From positions 1 to 64,000 of the forward strand of contig DASPTQ010000308.1 in assembly GCA_035623335.1 (NCBI GenBank): DNA of 64,000 nt. Reading direction: 5' to 3'. The stretch is from JAFAGX01 sp035623335. GTDB lineage: Bacteria > Acidobacteriota > Terriglobia > Terriglobales > Acidobacteriaceae. Shown one piece after another: positions 33,091-42,786 of the stretch (its first letter is position 1; each line of letters begins with the position of its first letter). Under the pieces are notes generated by a model that saw only the letters and a list, made by a program, of their open reading frames with translations, did no database searches and was not told where the DNA came from. The position numbers and the translations under genes were made by a program.

Positions 33091-35877
33091 TCACCCGGCC
33101 TTCAAGTCACTGCTCCAGGCCGATTCCGTCTCGACAATCGCGGCCTTCACACCGAGTTCGATCACCTCTTGTGCGGTGGTGGTGGCAAACGTGTGCAGCA
33201 CGCGGGCAACGATGCCTGTCCAGCCGGTTTGATGGCTCGCTCCAATCCCAGCTCCGTTGTCCCCGTGGAAATATTCATAAAAGAGCACCAGATCACGCCA
33301 GTGCGGGTCTTCCTGAAACTTCCGTGTGCCCCCGTGAACCGGGCGCCGACCATTGCTGTCCTTGAGAAAGATAGTCACCAAGCGTCGCGCGATCTCCTCG
33401 GCGACTTGATAGAGGTTCATGCGCCGCCCGGAGCCCGTCGGACATTCAACGGTTAAAGCATCGCCATAGTAGGTGTAATAATTCACCAGAGCACGCAGGA
33501 TCAGTATGTTGACCGGCATCCAGACCGGCCCGCGCCAGTTCGAGTTACCACCGAACATGCCGGCATCGGACTCCGCCGGTAGATAGGAAACCTTATATTC
33601 GTGGTCGCCCGTGCGGAACACATAGGGATGTTCGGCGTGGTAGCGCGACAGGGAGCGAATACCGTGAGGACTCAGAAACTCGTTTTCGTCCAGCATGATC
33701 TTGAGAACCCGGCGAAGCTTGCTTTCGTCCAGAACAGAAAAGAGGCGGCGGCCGCCAACTCCGACTTCGGTCGGGTCATGAAACGCGGCACACAGCTCGG
33801 GACGAGCATCCATGAACCGCTGGAAACGCTCAGTGACTTGAGGAAGTTTGTCGAACAGTCTTGGTTCAAAAGGTGTGGCCGCGCACAGGGGCAGCAAGCC
33901 CACCATCGACCGAACCTTAAGGCGCTCGACCTCGCCGTTGGGCAGCCGTAGCACATCATAGAAAAAGCCGTCCTCCTCGTCCCACATGCCGCCCCCACCT
34001 ACTTGCACGAGCGATGACGTGATCCACGCGTCGTGTTCCAGGAACTTGAGGACCATGTCCGCATAGTCGTCATCAATCATCGCGAGTTCGCTGGTGATTT
34101 CCAGCATGTTGTCGGCGAAGAGCGCCATCCAGGCGGTTCCATCGGCCTGTTCCAGGTAACCCCCGGTGGGCAGTGATTTGCTGCGATCAAACACACCTAT
34201 GTTGTCCAATCCCAGAAAACCACCCTCGAAGACGTTGCGCCCGGTTCGGTCTTTGCGGTTAACCCACCAGGTGAAGTTCATGACTAGCTTTCGAAAACAC
34301 TTCTTCAGCCATCTGACGTCCCCCACCCCATGCTTCAACTTCTCAATGCGATACAAGGAGATGACGGCCCAAGCATGCACGGGTGGATTAACGTCACTGA
34401 AGCTCCACTCGTAGGCTGGGATCTGGCCGTTGGGGTGCAAGTAGCGCTCACTCAGCATCAACCCCAACTGATCCTTAGCGAAATCCAGATCCACCAGGGA
34501 CAGGGCGAGCGCATGGAAGGCGAGGTCCCACGCCGCGTACCAGGGGTACTCCCACTTGTCCGGCATGGAGAGAATGTCTCCGTTGTACATGTGGGACCAA
34601 TGATTGTTCCGGGGCTGGGTCTTGTGGGTCACCCTGAGAGGATCGAAACCTCGCTCTAACAACCACCTATCCACGTCGTAGAAGTAGAACTGCTTGCTCC
34701 AAAGCATGCCCGCCAGGGCCTGGCGCATCACGTTGGCCGCATCCTCCGCCAGATTGGACGGGATGACCGAGGCATAGAACTCGTCGGCCTCTCTCAGACG
34801 GACAGCCAGGGTATCGGCAAAGGCTTGCCCGAAGGGGAAGGGATCGCCCTCGAGTTTTACGCCTCGGTCGGCGGCTAGTTGCTTGCTAAGCCTCAGACGC
34901 ACTATCGCCGACTCTCCGGGGCCGACCGCCAGCCGGTAGTGGGCCGCGACCTTGGTGCCGTGCCGGTCGGGGTTTACCGCCTCCTGGCGGTCGTGGACCA
35001 CGTAGTTGTTGATGCCGTCTTTTACGTAGGGGCTGGCATTGGGCTGGTTAAATAGCCGCTCGTTGTTGGTTTCATTCTCGGTAAAGAGCAAAGGTACATC
35101 ACCGTCGCAATACAGGTAGTAGGCGCCGAGCACGGGGTGGGTTACGGCAACCGCCGTGGTGCCGACTGGTCCTTCGATCTGCTGGAGCGTAGGTTTCTCG
35201 TCAGGGTTAGCCGGCCGCAACGCCCAGTCGTTGCGAAACCAGAGCGTCGGTAGCAGATGCAGTTCTGCCGCCTCTGAACCCCGGTTGGCCGCCGTGATCT
35301 GCACTAAGATGTCTTCCGGGCCGCCCTTGGCGTACTCCACAAACACGTCAAAATAGCGATCGCCATCAAAAATGCCTGTGTCGAGCAGTTCGTACTCAAA
35401 TTCATTGCGGGTACGGCGACGGTTCGTCTCGAGCAGGTCATTGTAGGGATAAGCCGCCTGAGGATATTTGTACAAGTACTTCATGTAGGAGTGGGTGGGT
35501 GTGCTATCCAGGTAGAAGTAGTACTCCTTTACGTCCTCGCCATGATTCCCTTCGCTGTTCGTCAGCCCGAAGAGACGCTCCTTGAGGATGGGGTCCTTCC
35601 CGTTCCAAAGCGCTAAGGCGAAGCACAGCCGCTGCTTGTCGTCGGAGATTCCAGCCAGGCCATCCTCACCCCAGCGGTAGGCACGAGAACGGGCCTGGTC
35701 GTGAGTGAAGTAGTCCCAGGCGTCACCATTGTCACTGTAGTCTTCGCGCACTGTGCCCCATTGCCGCTCGCTCAGGTAGGGTCCCCATTTTTTCCACGGG
35801 ACACCGGACTTGTGGGTCTCCTCTAGTCGCCTATGCTCAGGTGTTTCGGTCGATGGGTGGGAGAGTGTCTGGCTCAT
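33091..35877 (-). CDS. Large MGH1-like / GH63-type glucosidase
   Basis: 928 residues, no signal peptide, so cytoplasmic. The N-terminal third (W-K-K-W-G-P-Y-L-S-E-R-Q-W-G-T-V-R-E-D-Y-S) is a beta-sandwich region; the C-terminal two thirds form an (alpha/alpha)6 barrel as in GH63 and MGH1-like enzymes. Conserved pieces include W-Y-A-A-W-D-L-A-F-H-A-L (with a likely catalytic Asp), N-S-N-W-R-G-P-V-W-M-P-V-N, and F-H-G-D-N-G-A-G-I-G-A-S-H-Q-T-G-W-T-G near the end. Relatives act on alpha-glucosides such as mannosylglycerate, glucosylglycerate or oligosaccharides; the exact substrate is unknown. A good promoter sits just upstream (35900-35928) and GAGGTTT precedes the ATG. Monocistronic. Confidence 0.82.
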   Translation of the reverse strand: MSQTLSHPSTETPEHRRLEETHKSGVPWKKWGPYLSERQWGTVREDYSDNGDAWDYFTHDQARSRAYRWGEDGLAGISDDKQRLCFALALWNGKDPILKERLFGLTNSEGNHGEDVKEYYFYLDSTPTHSYMKYLYKYPQAAYPYNDLLETNRRRTRNEFEYELLDTGIFDGDRYFDVFVEYAKGGPEDILVQITAANRGSEAAELHLLPTLWFRNDWALRPANPDEKPTLQQIEGPVGTTAVAVTHPVLGAYYLYCDGDVPLLFTENETNNERLFNQPNASPYVKDGINNYVVHDRQEAVNPDRHGTKVAAHYRLAVGPGESAIVRLRLSKQLAADRGVKLEGDPFPFGQAFADTLAVRLREADEFYASVIPSNLAEDAANVMRQALAGMLWSKQFYFYDVDRWLLERGFDPLRVTHKTQPRNNHWSHMYNGDILSMPDKWEYPWYAAWDLAFHALALSLVDLDFAKDQLGLMLSERYLHPNGQIPAYEWSFSDVNPPVHAWAVISLYRIEKLKHGVGDVRWLKKCFRKLVMNFTWWVNRKDRTGRNVFEGGFLGLDNIGVFDRSKSLPTGGYLEQADGTAWMALFADNMLEITSELAMIDDDYADMVLKFLEHDAWITSSLVQVGGGGMWDEEDGFFYDVLRLPNGEVERLKVRSMVGLLPLCAATPFEPRLFDKLPQVTERFQRFMDARPELCAAFHDPTEVGVGGRRLFSVLDESKLRRVLKIMLDENEFLSPHGIRSLSRYHAEHPYVFRTGDHEYKVSYLPAESDAGMFGGNSNWRGPVWMPVNILILRALVNYYTYYGDALTVECPTGSGRRMNLYQVAEEIARRLVTIFLKDSNGRRPVHGGTRKFQEDPHWRDLVLFYEYFHGDNGAGIGASHQTGWTGIVARVLHTFATTTAQEVIELGVKAAIVETESAWSSDLKAG

Positions 35878-35899
35878 TGTCGTAAACCTCGCGCACTAC

Positions 35900-35928
35900 T
35901 TTATCTGGTTGCGCAGCCAGTCTGTCAT
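35900..35928 (-). promoter_or_regulatory. Sigma-70-like promoter for the glucosidase gene
   Basis: Minus-strand ATGACA and GATAAA are spaced by exactly 17 bases; the expected start near 35893 leaves a leader of about 16 bases before the ATG at 35877. Sequence-only prediction. Confidence 0.4.
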
Positions 35929-36220
35929 AATTAAGACGCTTGGCTTGAAGGTGGAACTGACAGAATTGACAGTAAGTTGCCAGCCAACCAACTGAGATCA
36001 TGAGAGCTTATTTGAGGTTTGAATCGTCGTCCACAGGTGTCTCACGCCTCGCCGCCGATTGCGGCGCGAAAGTTTACCACTGAATCAAAGAGATGACGGT
36101 TGCTTGCTCGCTTCCATGATCCCTCTCGCTCTGTTGCGGCCTCTGGGCCTAGCGTATGCTACCCAATCAGGCCTCGTTTCTCATCATTCAGCTCTTAGCC
36201 GTGCGTCCGAGGAGTAAGCC
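35929..36220. other. Intergenic region between divergent glucosidase and aldo/keto reductase genes
   Basis: About 290 bases. It should hold the aldo/keto reductase promoter. Two close TGACAG/TTGACAG words occur at about 35958-35973. No coding frame supported. Confidence 0.4.
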
Positions 36221-37216
36221 ATGCAAAAGCGCAAACTGGGAAAGAGCAATCTTGAAGTATCGGCCATCGGTCTCGGCTGTATGGGAATGAGCTTCGGTTT
36301 AGGTCCGGCTGCGGACAAAAAGGAGATGATCTCTCTGATTCGGTCGGCAGTCGAGCGTGGCGTGACGTTCTTCGACACCGCCGAAGTGTACGGTCCTTTC
36401 ACCAACGAGGAACTGGTGGGCGAAGCGCTGGCTCCCCTCCGGGACCAGGTGGTGATCGCCACCAAGTTCGGGTTCAGGCCTGACCCTAATGGTGGACAGC
36501 GTTGGAGCGGCCTAGACAGTCGTCCAGAACACATCAAGCAAGTTGCCGATGCCTCTCTCCAGCGCCTCAGGACCAGCGTCATCGACTTGTTCTATCAGCA
36601 CCGCGTCGATGCCAACGTACCGATCGAAGATGTCGCCGGCACGGTGAAAGACCTCATCCAACAAGGCAAGGTGAAGCACTTCGGACTTTCCGAAGCTGGC
36701 GTCCAGACCATCCGTCGCGCCCACGCCGTGCAGCCGGTTGCGGCACTGCAGAGCGAATATTCGCTCTGGTGGAGAGAGCCTCAAGCGGAGGTGATACCGA
36801 CACTCGAGCAACTCGGGATCGGATTCGTTCCCTTTAGCCCGCTCGGAAAGGGCTTCCTCACCGGCACGATCAGCGACGGCACGCAGTTCGACAAGACCGA
36901 CTTCCGCAACATCGTTCCTCGCTTTACCCCGGAGAACCGGAGAGCGAATCAGTCGTTGGTCGATCTGATTGACAAATTCGCACGACAGCGACGGGCAACA
37001 CCTGCGCAGATTGCTCTCGCATGGCTGTTGGCCCAGAAACCGTGGATCGTTCCCATTCCAGGCACAACCAAGCTGCATCGGCTCGAAGAGAACATAGGAG
37101 CCGCGGGGATCGAACTTGCGCCTGAAGATCTCCGGCAACTGGAGACCGAAGCTTCAAGGATTCCGGTGCAAGGTGCTCGGTACCCCGAAGAACTGCAGAA
37201 GCTAGTGGGTCGTTGA
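36221..37216 (+). CDS. Aldo/keto reductase
   Basis: 331 residues, (beta/alpha)8 NADPH-dependent oxidoreductase. The start MQKRKLGKSNLEVSAIGLG is the family N-terminus. The catalytic tetrad is visible: Asp and Tyr in F-D-T-A-E-V-Y-G, Lys in A-T-K-F-G-F and His in Y-Q-H-R-V-D. Later K-H-F-G-L-S-E-A and P-I-P-G-T-T-K-L-H-R-L-E-E-N form the cofactor site. It belongs to the YghZ/Tas-like branch (AKR11/13) that reduces aldehydes. GAGGAGT precedes the ATG. It is divergent from the glucosidase and convergent with the TPR gene; no operon partner. Confidence 0.92.
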   Translation: MQKRKLGKSNLEVSAIGLGCMGMSFGLGPAADKKEMISLIRSAVERGVTFFDTAEVYGPFTNEELVGEALAPLRDQVVIATKFGFRPDPNGGQRWSGLDSRPEHIKQVADASLQRLRTSVIDLFYQHRVDANVPIEDVAGTVKDLIQQGKVKHFGLSEAGVQTIRRAHAVQPVAALQSEYSLWWREPQAEVIPTLEQLGIGFVPFSPLGKGFLTGTISDGTQFDKTDFRNIVPRFTPENRRANQSLVDLIDKFARQRRATPAQIALAWLLAQKPWIVPIPGTTKLHRLEENIGAAGIELAPEDLRQLETEASRIPVQGARYPEELQKLVGR

Positions 37217-37381
37217 ACCCCTGGGATCAGTTCGCAGCACGGGCTCGAAAGCGGCTCAAATAATAATGCTATGCCCACGCGGCTGAGTATGGGTCGATGC
37301 GTTTCGATGAAAGTGCCGGAGAGATGTGGACCCTGGAACACTGGGCGCTCGAAGTTTCAGGGTGCTCCTGGCAGGTAATTC

Positions 37382-38731
37382 TTACCGCGTAGTGCCGGTT
37401 GGGGGATTCAGACTCGGATCGAGCCGCTTCGCCTCAGCGAAGGCTGCCTGTGCTCCTTGGTTATCGTTCAGCCGCAGCAACGACATCCCGAGATTGTACT
37501 GAGCATGTGCAAAACTCGGGTTCAGCTTCACTGCCTCTCGATAGCTCGCGGCCGCGCCTTTGTAATCGCCCTTGTTAAAGAGTGCCCCGCCCACATTGAA
37601 CCGCACGTTTGGATCGGACGGTTCGAGTGCCACCACCTTCTGATAGGTCACGATCGCGTCATCCAGTTTCTTGGTCGCAACCTGGCACGCGGCGAGCCCG
37701 GCCAGAGCCTCAGCTGAATCGCGGTTAGTCTCAAGAACTTTGTGGTAAGTCGCGATCGCCTTATCGTAGTGCTTTTCAGCCTGATACGCGTTAGCCAGAT
37801 TGTACAGTCCATCCGGATCGCCGGGTTTAAGCGCCAGTCCCTTCTCGTTGGTAGCAATCGCTTCTTTGGTCTTGCCCTGCCGCTGATAGGCCGCGGCGAG
37901 CGCAAACAAAACGTCGGCCTGTTTCGGATTGATCTCCAGGCTCTTCTGAAAACTGCTCTCCGCCTCTGCGTAGCGCTCGTTGGCATAAAGGAAATGTCCC
38001 AGGTGCGCCAGGCTTTGCGCGTCATTCGGATTCGCCGCCACTGCCTTCTGATACGACGCAATCGCCTCGTCGGTTCGGCCCGCTTGCTGCAAGGCGTGCG
38101 CGTAGTTCGCCAGCACGTCGTCGGAATCGGGCTGGAGCGCCACTGCCTTTTCGAGATACGGGATGGCCTCCGCGCCCCGCTGCTGTCCGATTAACGCCGC
38201 ACCCGCGTTGTTCAGAGCGTCCACATTCTTCGGATCAAGCGTCGCTGCCTTCTCAAACGCCGCGATGGCTTCCTGCGTCTTACCGGTCTGCAAGAGCGCC
38301 GCACCTAGACCGTTGTACGCCTCGGGATAGTTGTCATGGATCGCGATGGCTCGCCGGTAGGCGTCGGCTGCCTCCTCGTACTTCTGTTCGTGAAACAATG
38401 CGTGCCCCATTCCGTTCTGTGCGATCGCATCATCGGGAGCCAGTTTGATCGCCTTCTGAAAGTCTCCGATTGCCTCGCTGTCCTTGCCCTCTGCCGCCAG
38501 AGCCGCGCCCAGATTATCGAGCGCCTCGCGATAGTCCGGCTGAATTGCCAGCGCCTCGCGGAACAGTTTGACGGCCGCCGCGTATTCCTTTTTCTCTAAA
38601 TGGGCTACGCCTTGGCGATTGAGCTGCGCCGCTTTGTCCGAGATTGCGCTCCCTTGCGCCGCTACCAACGACGAAGTCGAAACCAGTAGAATTGCCAACC
38701 ACAGAGTGACTCTTGTCGTTTTCACAAACAT
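37382..38731 (-). CDS. Exported TPR-repeat protein
   Basis: 449 residues with a signal peptide (about 1-25, ending A-A-Q). The rest is about twelve nearly canonical 34-residue tetratricopeptide repeats (for example Y-A-A-A-V-K-L-F-R-E-A-L-A-I-Q-P-D-Y and Y-A-E-A-E-S-S-F-Q-K-S-L-E-I-N-P), running from about 33 to 435, with a short tail L-N-P-P-T-G-T-T-R. Expected to be a periplasmic or surface scaffold for protein contacts. AAAGGAC precedes the ATG. Neighbours (convergent aldo/keto reductase, MarC downstream on the same strand side) give no functional hint. Confidence 0.88.
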   Translation of the reverse strand: MFVKTTRVTLWLAILLVSTSSLVAAQGSAISDKAAQLNRQGVAHLEKKEYAAAVKLFREALAIQPDYREALDNLGAALAAEGKDSEAIGDFQKAIKLAPDDAIAQNGMGHALFHEQKYEEAADAYRRAIAIHDNYPEAYNGLGAALLQTGKTQEAIAAFEKAATLDPKNVDALNNAGAALIGQQRGAEAIPYLEKAVALQPDSDDVLANYAHALQQAGRTDEAIASYQKAVAANPNDAQSLAHLGHFLYANERYAEAESSFQKSLEINPKQADVLFALAAAYQRQGKTKEAIATNEKGLALKPGDPDGLYNLANAYQAEKHYDKAIATYHKVLETNRDSAEALAGLAACQVATKKLDDAIVTYQKVVALEPSDPNVRFNVGGALFNKGDYKGAAASYREAVKLNPSFAHAQYNLGMSLLRLNDNQGAQAAFAEAKRLDPSLNPPTGTTR

Positions 38732-38938
38732 CCGTGTGTCCTTTTCAAGGATCTCTCGACGCTTCGTGGGAAGCAGTTCGCACCCGCCCGGAACATTACG
38801 TCAAAAGATCGGCCAATCGTCTACCGAACGCGGCTCTCCCGGATCGATTATCTCCAACCAACAAAAAGTTGAAAATCGTTGGATGCGTCTGTCATAGGCC
38901 TTTGCCCGTGGTAAGGCCGATGTCGTTCCTGACCTCCG

Positions 38939-39598
38939 TTACGTTTTCAGGAACATAGTTTTCACGATCGATTCGACCCCATTCGACGTGATCTGTACGC
39001 CGATGCATAGCAGGACGAAGGCGATCAGCCGAAGGATGCCATGGGCAGTCTGTGGGGAAATACGTGCCGTAATCCTCGGTGCGCGCGCGTAGCAGATGTA
39101 CACAGTTACGCTCACAAGCACAACTGCGGCCGCAATTCCCGCGTGTGCAGCAACGGATGGGAGCAATCCCTTCAGCGATGCGTGGGCGCTCAAAGTCACC
39201 ATAACTACAATGCAACCTGGCCCTGCCGTGATCGGAAAGGTTAATGGGTAGAAAACCTGTTGTTCCAGGGTTCGCACGTCCACGTCGGGGGGCTTCTCTT
39301 TCTCTTCCGGCTCCGCATCATTCAGCAATTTCCAGCCCATGGATGCGAGCACGAGGCCGCCAGCCACCTGCACAACCGGCAAAGAAATACCAAAAAACTT
39401 TAGTAGCGCCGTGCCAACCGCCTCAACCACGATCAGGAAAATCGTTGTCGCGATTGCAATCCTGCGCGCCAACGCCCGATATACCGCAAGAGGCGCGTTA
39501 CCGACAAGGCCCAGGAGCATTAGCGCGCTGCCTATCGGATTTATCAGCGGCAGAAGCGCACTAAACGCAAAGCCGAAAAACTTGCTGAATTCACCCAC
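38939..39598 (-). CDS. MarC / UPF0056 family inner-membrane protein
   Basis: 219 residues with six hydrophobic segments, the size and plan of MarC proteins. The family signature F-S-A-L-L-P-L-I-N-P-I-G-S-A at about 12-25 and the repeated F-P-I-T-A-G-P-G in the second half are visible. The start codon is GTG. The function is unknown; despite the name, MarC is not a proven multiple-antibiotic-resistance determinant. The fragment of a DinB gene lies just upstream. Confidence 0.88.
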   Translation of the reverse strand: MGEFSKFFGFAFSALLPLINPIGSALMLLGLVGNAPLAVYRALARRIAIATTIFLIVVEAVGTALLKFFGISLPVVQVAGGLVLASMGWKLLNDAEPEEKEKPPDVDVRTLEQQVFYPLTFPITAGPGCIVVMVTLSAHASLKGLLPSVAAHAGIAAAVVLVSVTVYICYARAPRITARISPQTAHGILRLIAFVLLCIGVQITSNGVESIVKTMFLKT

Positions 39599-39676
39599 GG
39601 CGCTACAGCATAGCAGTTAACGGAAGTATGTGGAACTGGCACCGCCTGCAAAGAGACCTTCAGGCTGAGGTAAGTT

Positions 39677-39870
39677 TCAGCACGGGTAGGTGAACCCGCA
39701 ATCCTGCCACAACTTCTCCCAATTGCAGATGGCGTAGGCGGCCTTTGCTGGCAGCGGATAGCCGAGCTGGCTTGCCAGCAAGCAGATATGACCGCGATGA
39801 TGGGCATCGTGCGAAATCATGTAGACAAACACGGCTGGACCAGGAGCCTGCACGGTCGCGCATTTTGCAA
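39677..39870 (-). pseudogene. 3' fragment of a DinB-family gene
   Basis: A minus frame ends at TGA 39677 and reads A-V-F-V-Y-M-I-S-H-D-A-H-H-R-G-H-I-C-L-L-A, then A-I-C-N-W-E-K-L-W-Q-D-C-G-F. This is the C-terminal end of a DinB/YfiT-type four-helix protein, with the metal His cluster H-D-A-H-H-R-G. Only about 60 residues remain; the N-terminal two thirds and start are missing and the sequence upstream runs directly into the broken dehydrogenase gene. Confidence 0.75.
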
Positions 39871-39918
39871 TTGGCTTCCTACATGAAGCGATCTGGCACC
39901 CGGACTCTTGCCCGGGGC

Positions 39919-41665
39919 TTATTCTTTCTTGGAATCGTCGAGGCCGAAGGCCAGCAACACATTGCCGACCGCCCCACCGAAGCGCGGATAGCCGGAATTG
40001 ACGTACACCATCCCATCCACGATCACCGGGCCTGCGCCGTCGAGCGAGCCGCCCTTTGGCGGGGACTCCGTTGACCGTGTGGTATTCCGTCTCCGTGTCG
40101 AAATCCCACAGAAGGGTTCCCTTCTCAGCCGAAAAGGCGCGAATGTGGCCATCGAGTGAACCGGAGAAAATAGCGCCCGGTATCGCGGTAACCGCCGCCG
40201 ATTGTGCCGGCTACAACCGGGGCGCGGCGGCGAACAGGGATAGCTTGCCGCAAACCAGGCTTTGCGGCCGTCGGAAAGCCGCAACGCAGTCAGGCCGCCG
40301 CCTTGCACGGGATTGAAGTTCTGGCCTCCCAACGGCAGCGGCTCCGCGTCAGAACTCGCCGGCAACTCCACTAGATCCGAGACTGCGGCGTAGACCTTAT
40401 CTTCGTCTCCAGCCATGCCCCACTGGATACCGCCGGTGATCCCACCTTTGCCAACACGCGCTTGCCAGAGAATTTTTCCCTTGGCGTCCGGATCAAGAGC
40501 GTAGACGACGCCCGATTTTTGACCGGCGATCAGAAGGTCGCGTCCCTGGTGAGAGACCAGCAGTGCCGACGAACCGAAGTCGAAGTCGGGTCCACAGGTG
40601 GAGCCCTCATCCGGACACCCTCCGTTGCTATAGACGTCCCCCGCCGTCATTTGCTGGCTCCATACAATTTGCCCGCTTTTCAGATTCAGCGCCAGCACGG
40701 CGTCGCTGGTCTTGGTCGCCGGCTGGGAATAGTTGTCACCGGTGGTAATGTAGAGCGGTCCGCGTTTGGTATCGATCGTCGGTGCCGACCAGATTCCGGC
40801 ACCCGAGGGACCAAACTGCGGGATGCCAATTCGATTGACGCCCGTCTTCTTCGGCGGACCCACGGTGTACGACTTCCACACCACCGACCCGTCGCTAACC
40901 CGAAGAGCTGTGACGCTGCCGCGAAATGTACAGCAGGGATATTTGGCATTGCCCGATCGCGTCTCTTCCCAAGAGGCTGCGGGAACAAAAGCGGTCCCGT
41001 CTAGAGCAACCGCCGAGCCAGTCAGCCGGGTGGCTTCATGCTGATCGATCTTTCGCTTCCAGAGCACTCGGCCAGTTAGCGCGTCCAGGGAATAGAACCA
41101 ACCAATCTGATCCCCGAACAGCACGGAGCGCCTAGCGCCATTCTCTGCGATAAGGGTTGCGGCCCGCACGGGTCCGTCTGCCTGAAAAGTCCAATAGATA
41201 CAGCCGCTCTTGGCGCTCATGGCGTGAATCACCCCGCTGGCGCTACCGACAAACAAGACACCGCTTTGCACAGCGGGCGCGGCGAAGGCCGTAATGTCCC
41301 GATCAAGCAAACTCCCGACTTGAGCAGAAGGCAGACGGGGAAGGTCGGCTGTCGCCACCAGGAGTGCCCAGAAATTTGGCAACCGCCTCGCGTTGTCTGC
41401 GCTCGAGAGGATAAGCAATACTCATCATGATTCCAAAGTCCAGGGTATGAAGAATGCGGGCAACGCTTAACCTTTCGAGAGCGCTGCGCGCGGGAGTGCG
41501 AGGTCCAGGGTGATCATGGCAACCGGCGCAGTACTGTTGATAGACCACTTCGCCCGAATCCGGAGCGGACCTAGCCCAGGATAGGCATCGGCCGGCTGTG
41601 AACATGATTGCGGTGGCAGCCGTACAGCAGCACAGAGTCGCCGAAAAGCCCGTGGAAAACCTCAT
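39919..41665 (-). pseudogene. Decayed cytochrome c-PQQ beta-propeller dehydrogenase
   Basis: From 41665 one frame encodes a signal-like start and a cytochrome c domain with the heme motif C-A-G-C-H and I-M-M-S-I-A-Y-P, and stops at about 41303. Another frame, starting near 41320, encodes a PQQ-type propeller (D-I-T-A-F-A-A-P, S-G-V-I-H-A-M-S-A-K-S-G-C-I-Y-W). The spacer between heme domain and propeller found in relatives (polyvinyl-alcohol-dehydrogenase-like) is missing. Between about 40203 and 40063 the propeller frame is shifted: the correct reading (A-I-F-S-G-S-L-D-G-H-I-R-A-F-S) is in another frame, bounded by a one-base loss and a one-base gain. An internal deletion plus two indels make this a pseudogene unless these are assembly errors. 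Confidence 0.78.
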
Positions 41666-42057
41666 GGAACACTCTCCGCACTCTGCAAAATCACTTCCCT
41701 GGGCAGAGGACCGGGATTCCCATCTTAAACTCCTCCATGGTCACCTTCCTACGCCCCAGGCCATCTCGTCGGCTCGGCAGCCGACAACCAAGGCACGGAG
41801 CCAGCATCGCGTACACCTACCAGACAAAAAGATTCAGACGCTCGAAAATCAAACCGACATCCCGTGTCTGTCACAAATGACAGTTGGGCAAACTGCTACA
41901 CCCTCTTAAAGTGCAAGCACGGCCGTACGCATAGATGTGCATGCAGGAGCGAAGTTTCCTTGCGAAAGGCATGGCACTGGCGACAAACTCTCCCGGCTCC
42001 GAAGCAAAAGCGCAAAGAAAGCACTGAACAGCAAAGTCGGTGTGAAAGGAGACGCGT
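41666..42057. other. Intergenic region with a 16-bp operator-like palindrome
   Basis: About 390 bases upstream of the SemiSWEET gene. At 41868-41883 CTGTCA-CAAA-TGACAG is an exact inverted repeat that could be a regulator site or small hairpin, about 175 bases before the gene start. No coding frame supported. Confidence 0.4.
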
Positions 42058-42471
42058 ATGAGGCGATTCAACAGAGTACCGTTCGCTGTCCTGGTCCTGA
42101 CCCTGATTTCGCTCACGGGTTGTCAGCGACTGACGATTGACACGGAGAAGCTGGTCAAATCCGACGTTGAACTGTCGGAAGTCGTTGGTCTTCTAGCAGG
42201 GTTTGGAACAACCTTTGCCGCCTTTCCTGACTTGATTGCCATGCTCAAGCGTCGGTCCAGCTTGGGCATGAAGCCACGAATGAGTGCCATCTCGGGTGCC
42301 TTTCAGATCCTCTGGATTTACTATGGCTTACTGATTGGGTCGCGACCGGTGATTGTGTGGAATGTAGTCGCGGTTGTGATCAATTTCCTGACCGTCGGCG
42401 CTTACGCTCATTTCCTCCGCAAGGAAAAACAGGCACAGGCTGTGGCAGCGAGTACCCGCATGAGTGCGTGA
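42058..42471 (+). CDS. SemiSWEET-family sugar transporter with lipoprotein signal
   Basis: 137 residues. The last 100 form three membrane helices with the SWEET/MtN3 pattern (V-V-G-L-L-A-G-F-G-T-T-F-A-A-F-P-D-L, S-L-G-M-K-P, I-L-W-I-Y-Y-G, W-N-V-V-A-V-V-I-N-F); the usual P-Q turn is P-D here. SemiSWEETs dimerise to move sugars. Unusually, residues 1-22 are a lipoprotein signal with lipobox L-T-G-C (Cys 22), followed by a 15-residue polar linker. AAAGGAGACGCGT right before the ATG supports this start, so the extension is probably translated. A lipid-anchored N-terminus would put this end in the periplasm. Alone upstream of the DUF481 gene. Confidence 0.75.
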   Translation: MRRFNRVPFAVLVLTLISLTGCQRLTIDTEKLVKSDVELSEVVGLLAGFGTTFAAFPDLIAMLKRRSSLGMKPRMSAISGAFQILWIYYGLLIGSRPVIVWNVVAVVINFLTVGAYAHFLRKEKQAQAVAASTRMSA

Positions 42472-42786
42472 CGTACCAGCCAACCGTTACGACAATGTCT
42501 GAGATCGCCCCATGGGTGTGGATTACAGCAAAACAGAGCCTGGCACCCTCAGGGAACGAAGGTGCTGATAACCGAATCCCGAAGAGGACGTTTTGAACAC
42601 CTGCAGGCAATTCAACCGATGCGTTGGCGTTTGGGTTGCGACGGCATTGCTGGCTCCGTTCTGGGGATTCAGCCACACCTAAGGAAGACGTTTGAAACAC
42701 CACCGAAAAAGAAATTAGCTCCGATCGACAAAGCTGCGATGGTCGAGCAGTTGCTGGACTGCGGAATCCACCGTGGAGGGGTTCTG
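42472..42786. other. Intergenic stretch upstream of the DUF481 gene
   Basis: About 315 bases. An in-frame ATG at 42562 would extend the DUF481 protein by 75 residues, but that part lacks a signal peptide and a ribosome-binding site, so I treat it as untranslated leader and promoter DNA. Confidence 0.45.

Noticed and set aside
36512..37138. 208-codon minus-strand frame inside the aldo/keto reductase gene
   Set aside because: Antisense shadow of a well-supported gene with all catalytic residues visible.
42562..42786. 75-codon N-terminal extension of the DUF481 protein
   Set aside because: Would bury the signal peptide; the ATG at 42787 has a good ribosome-binding site.
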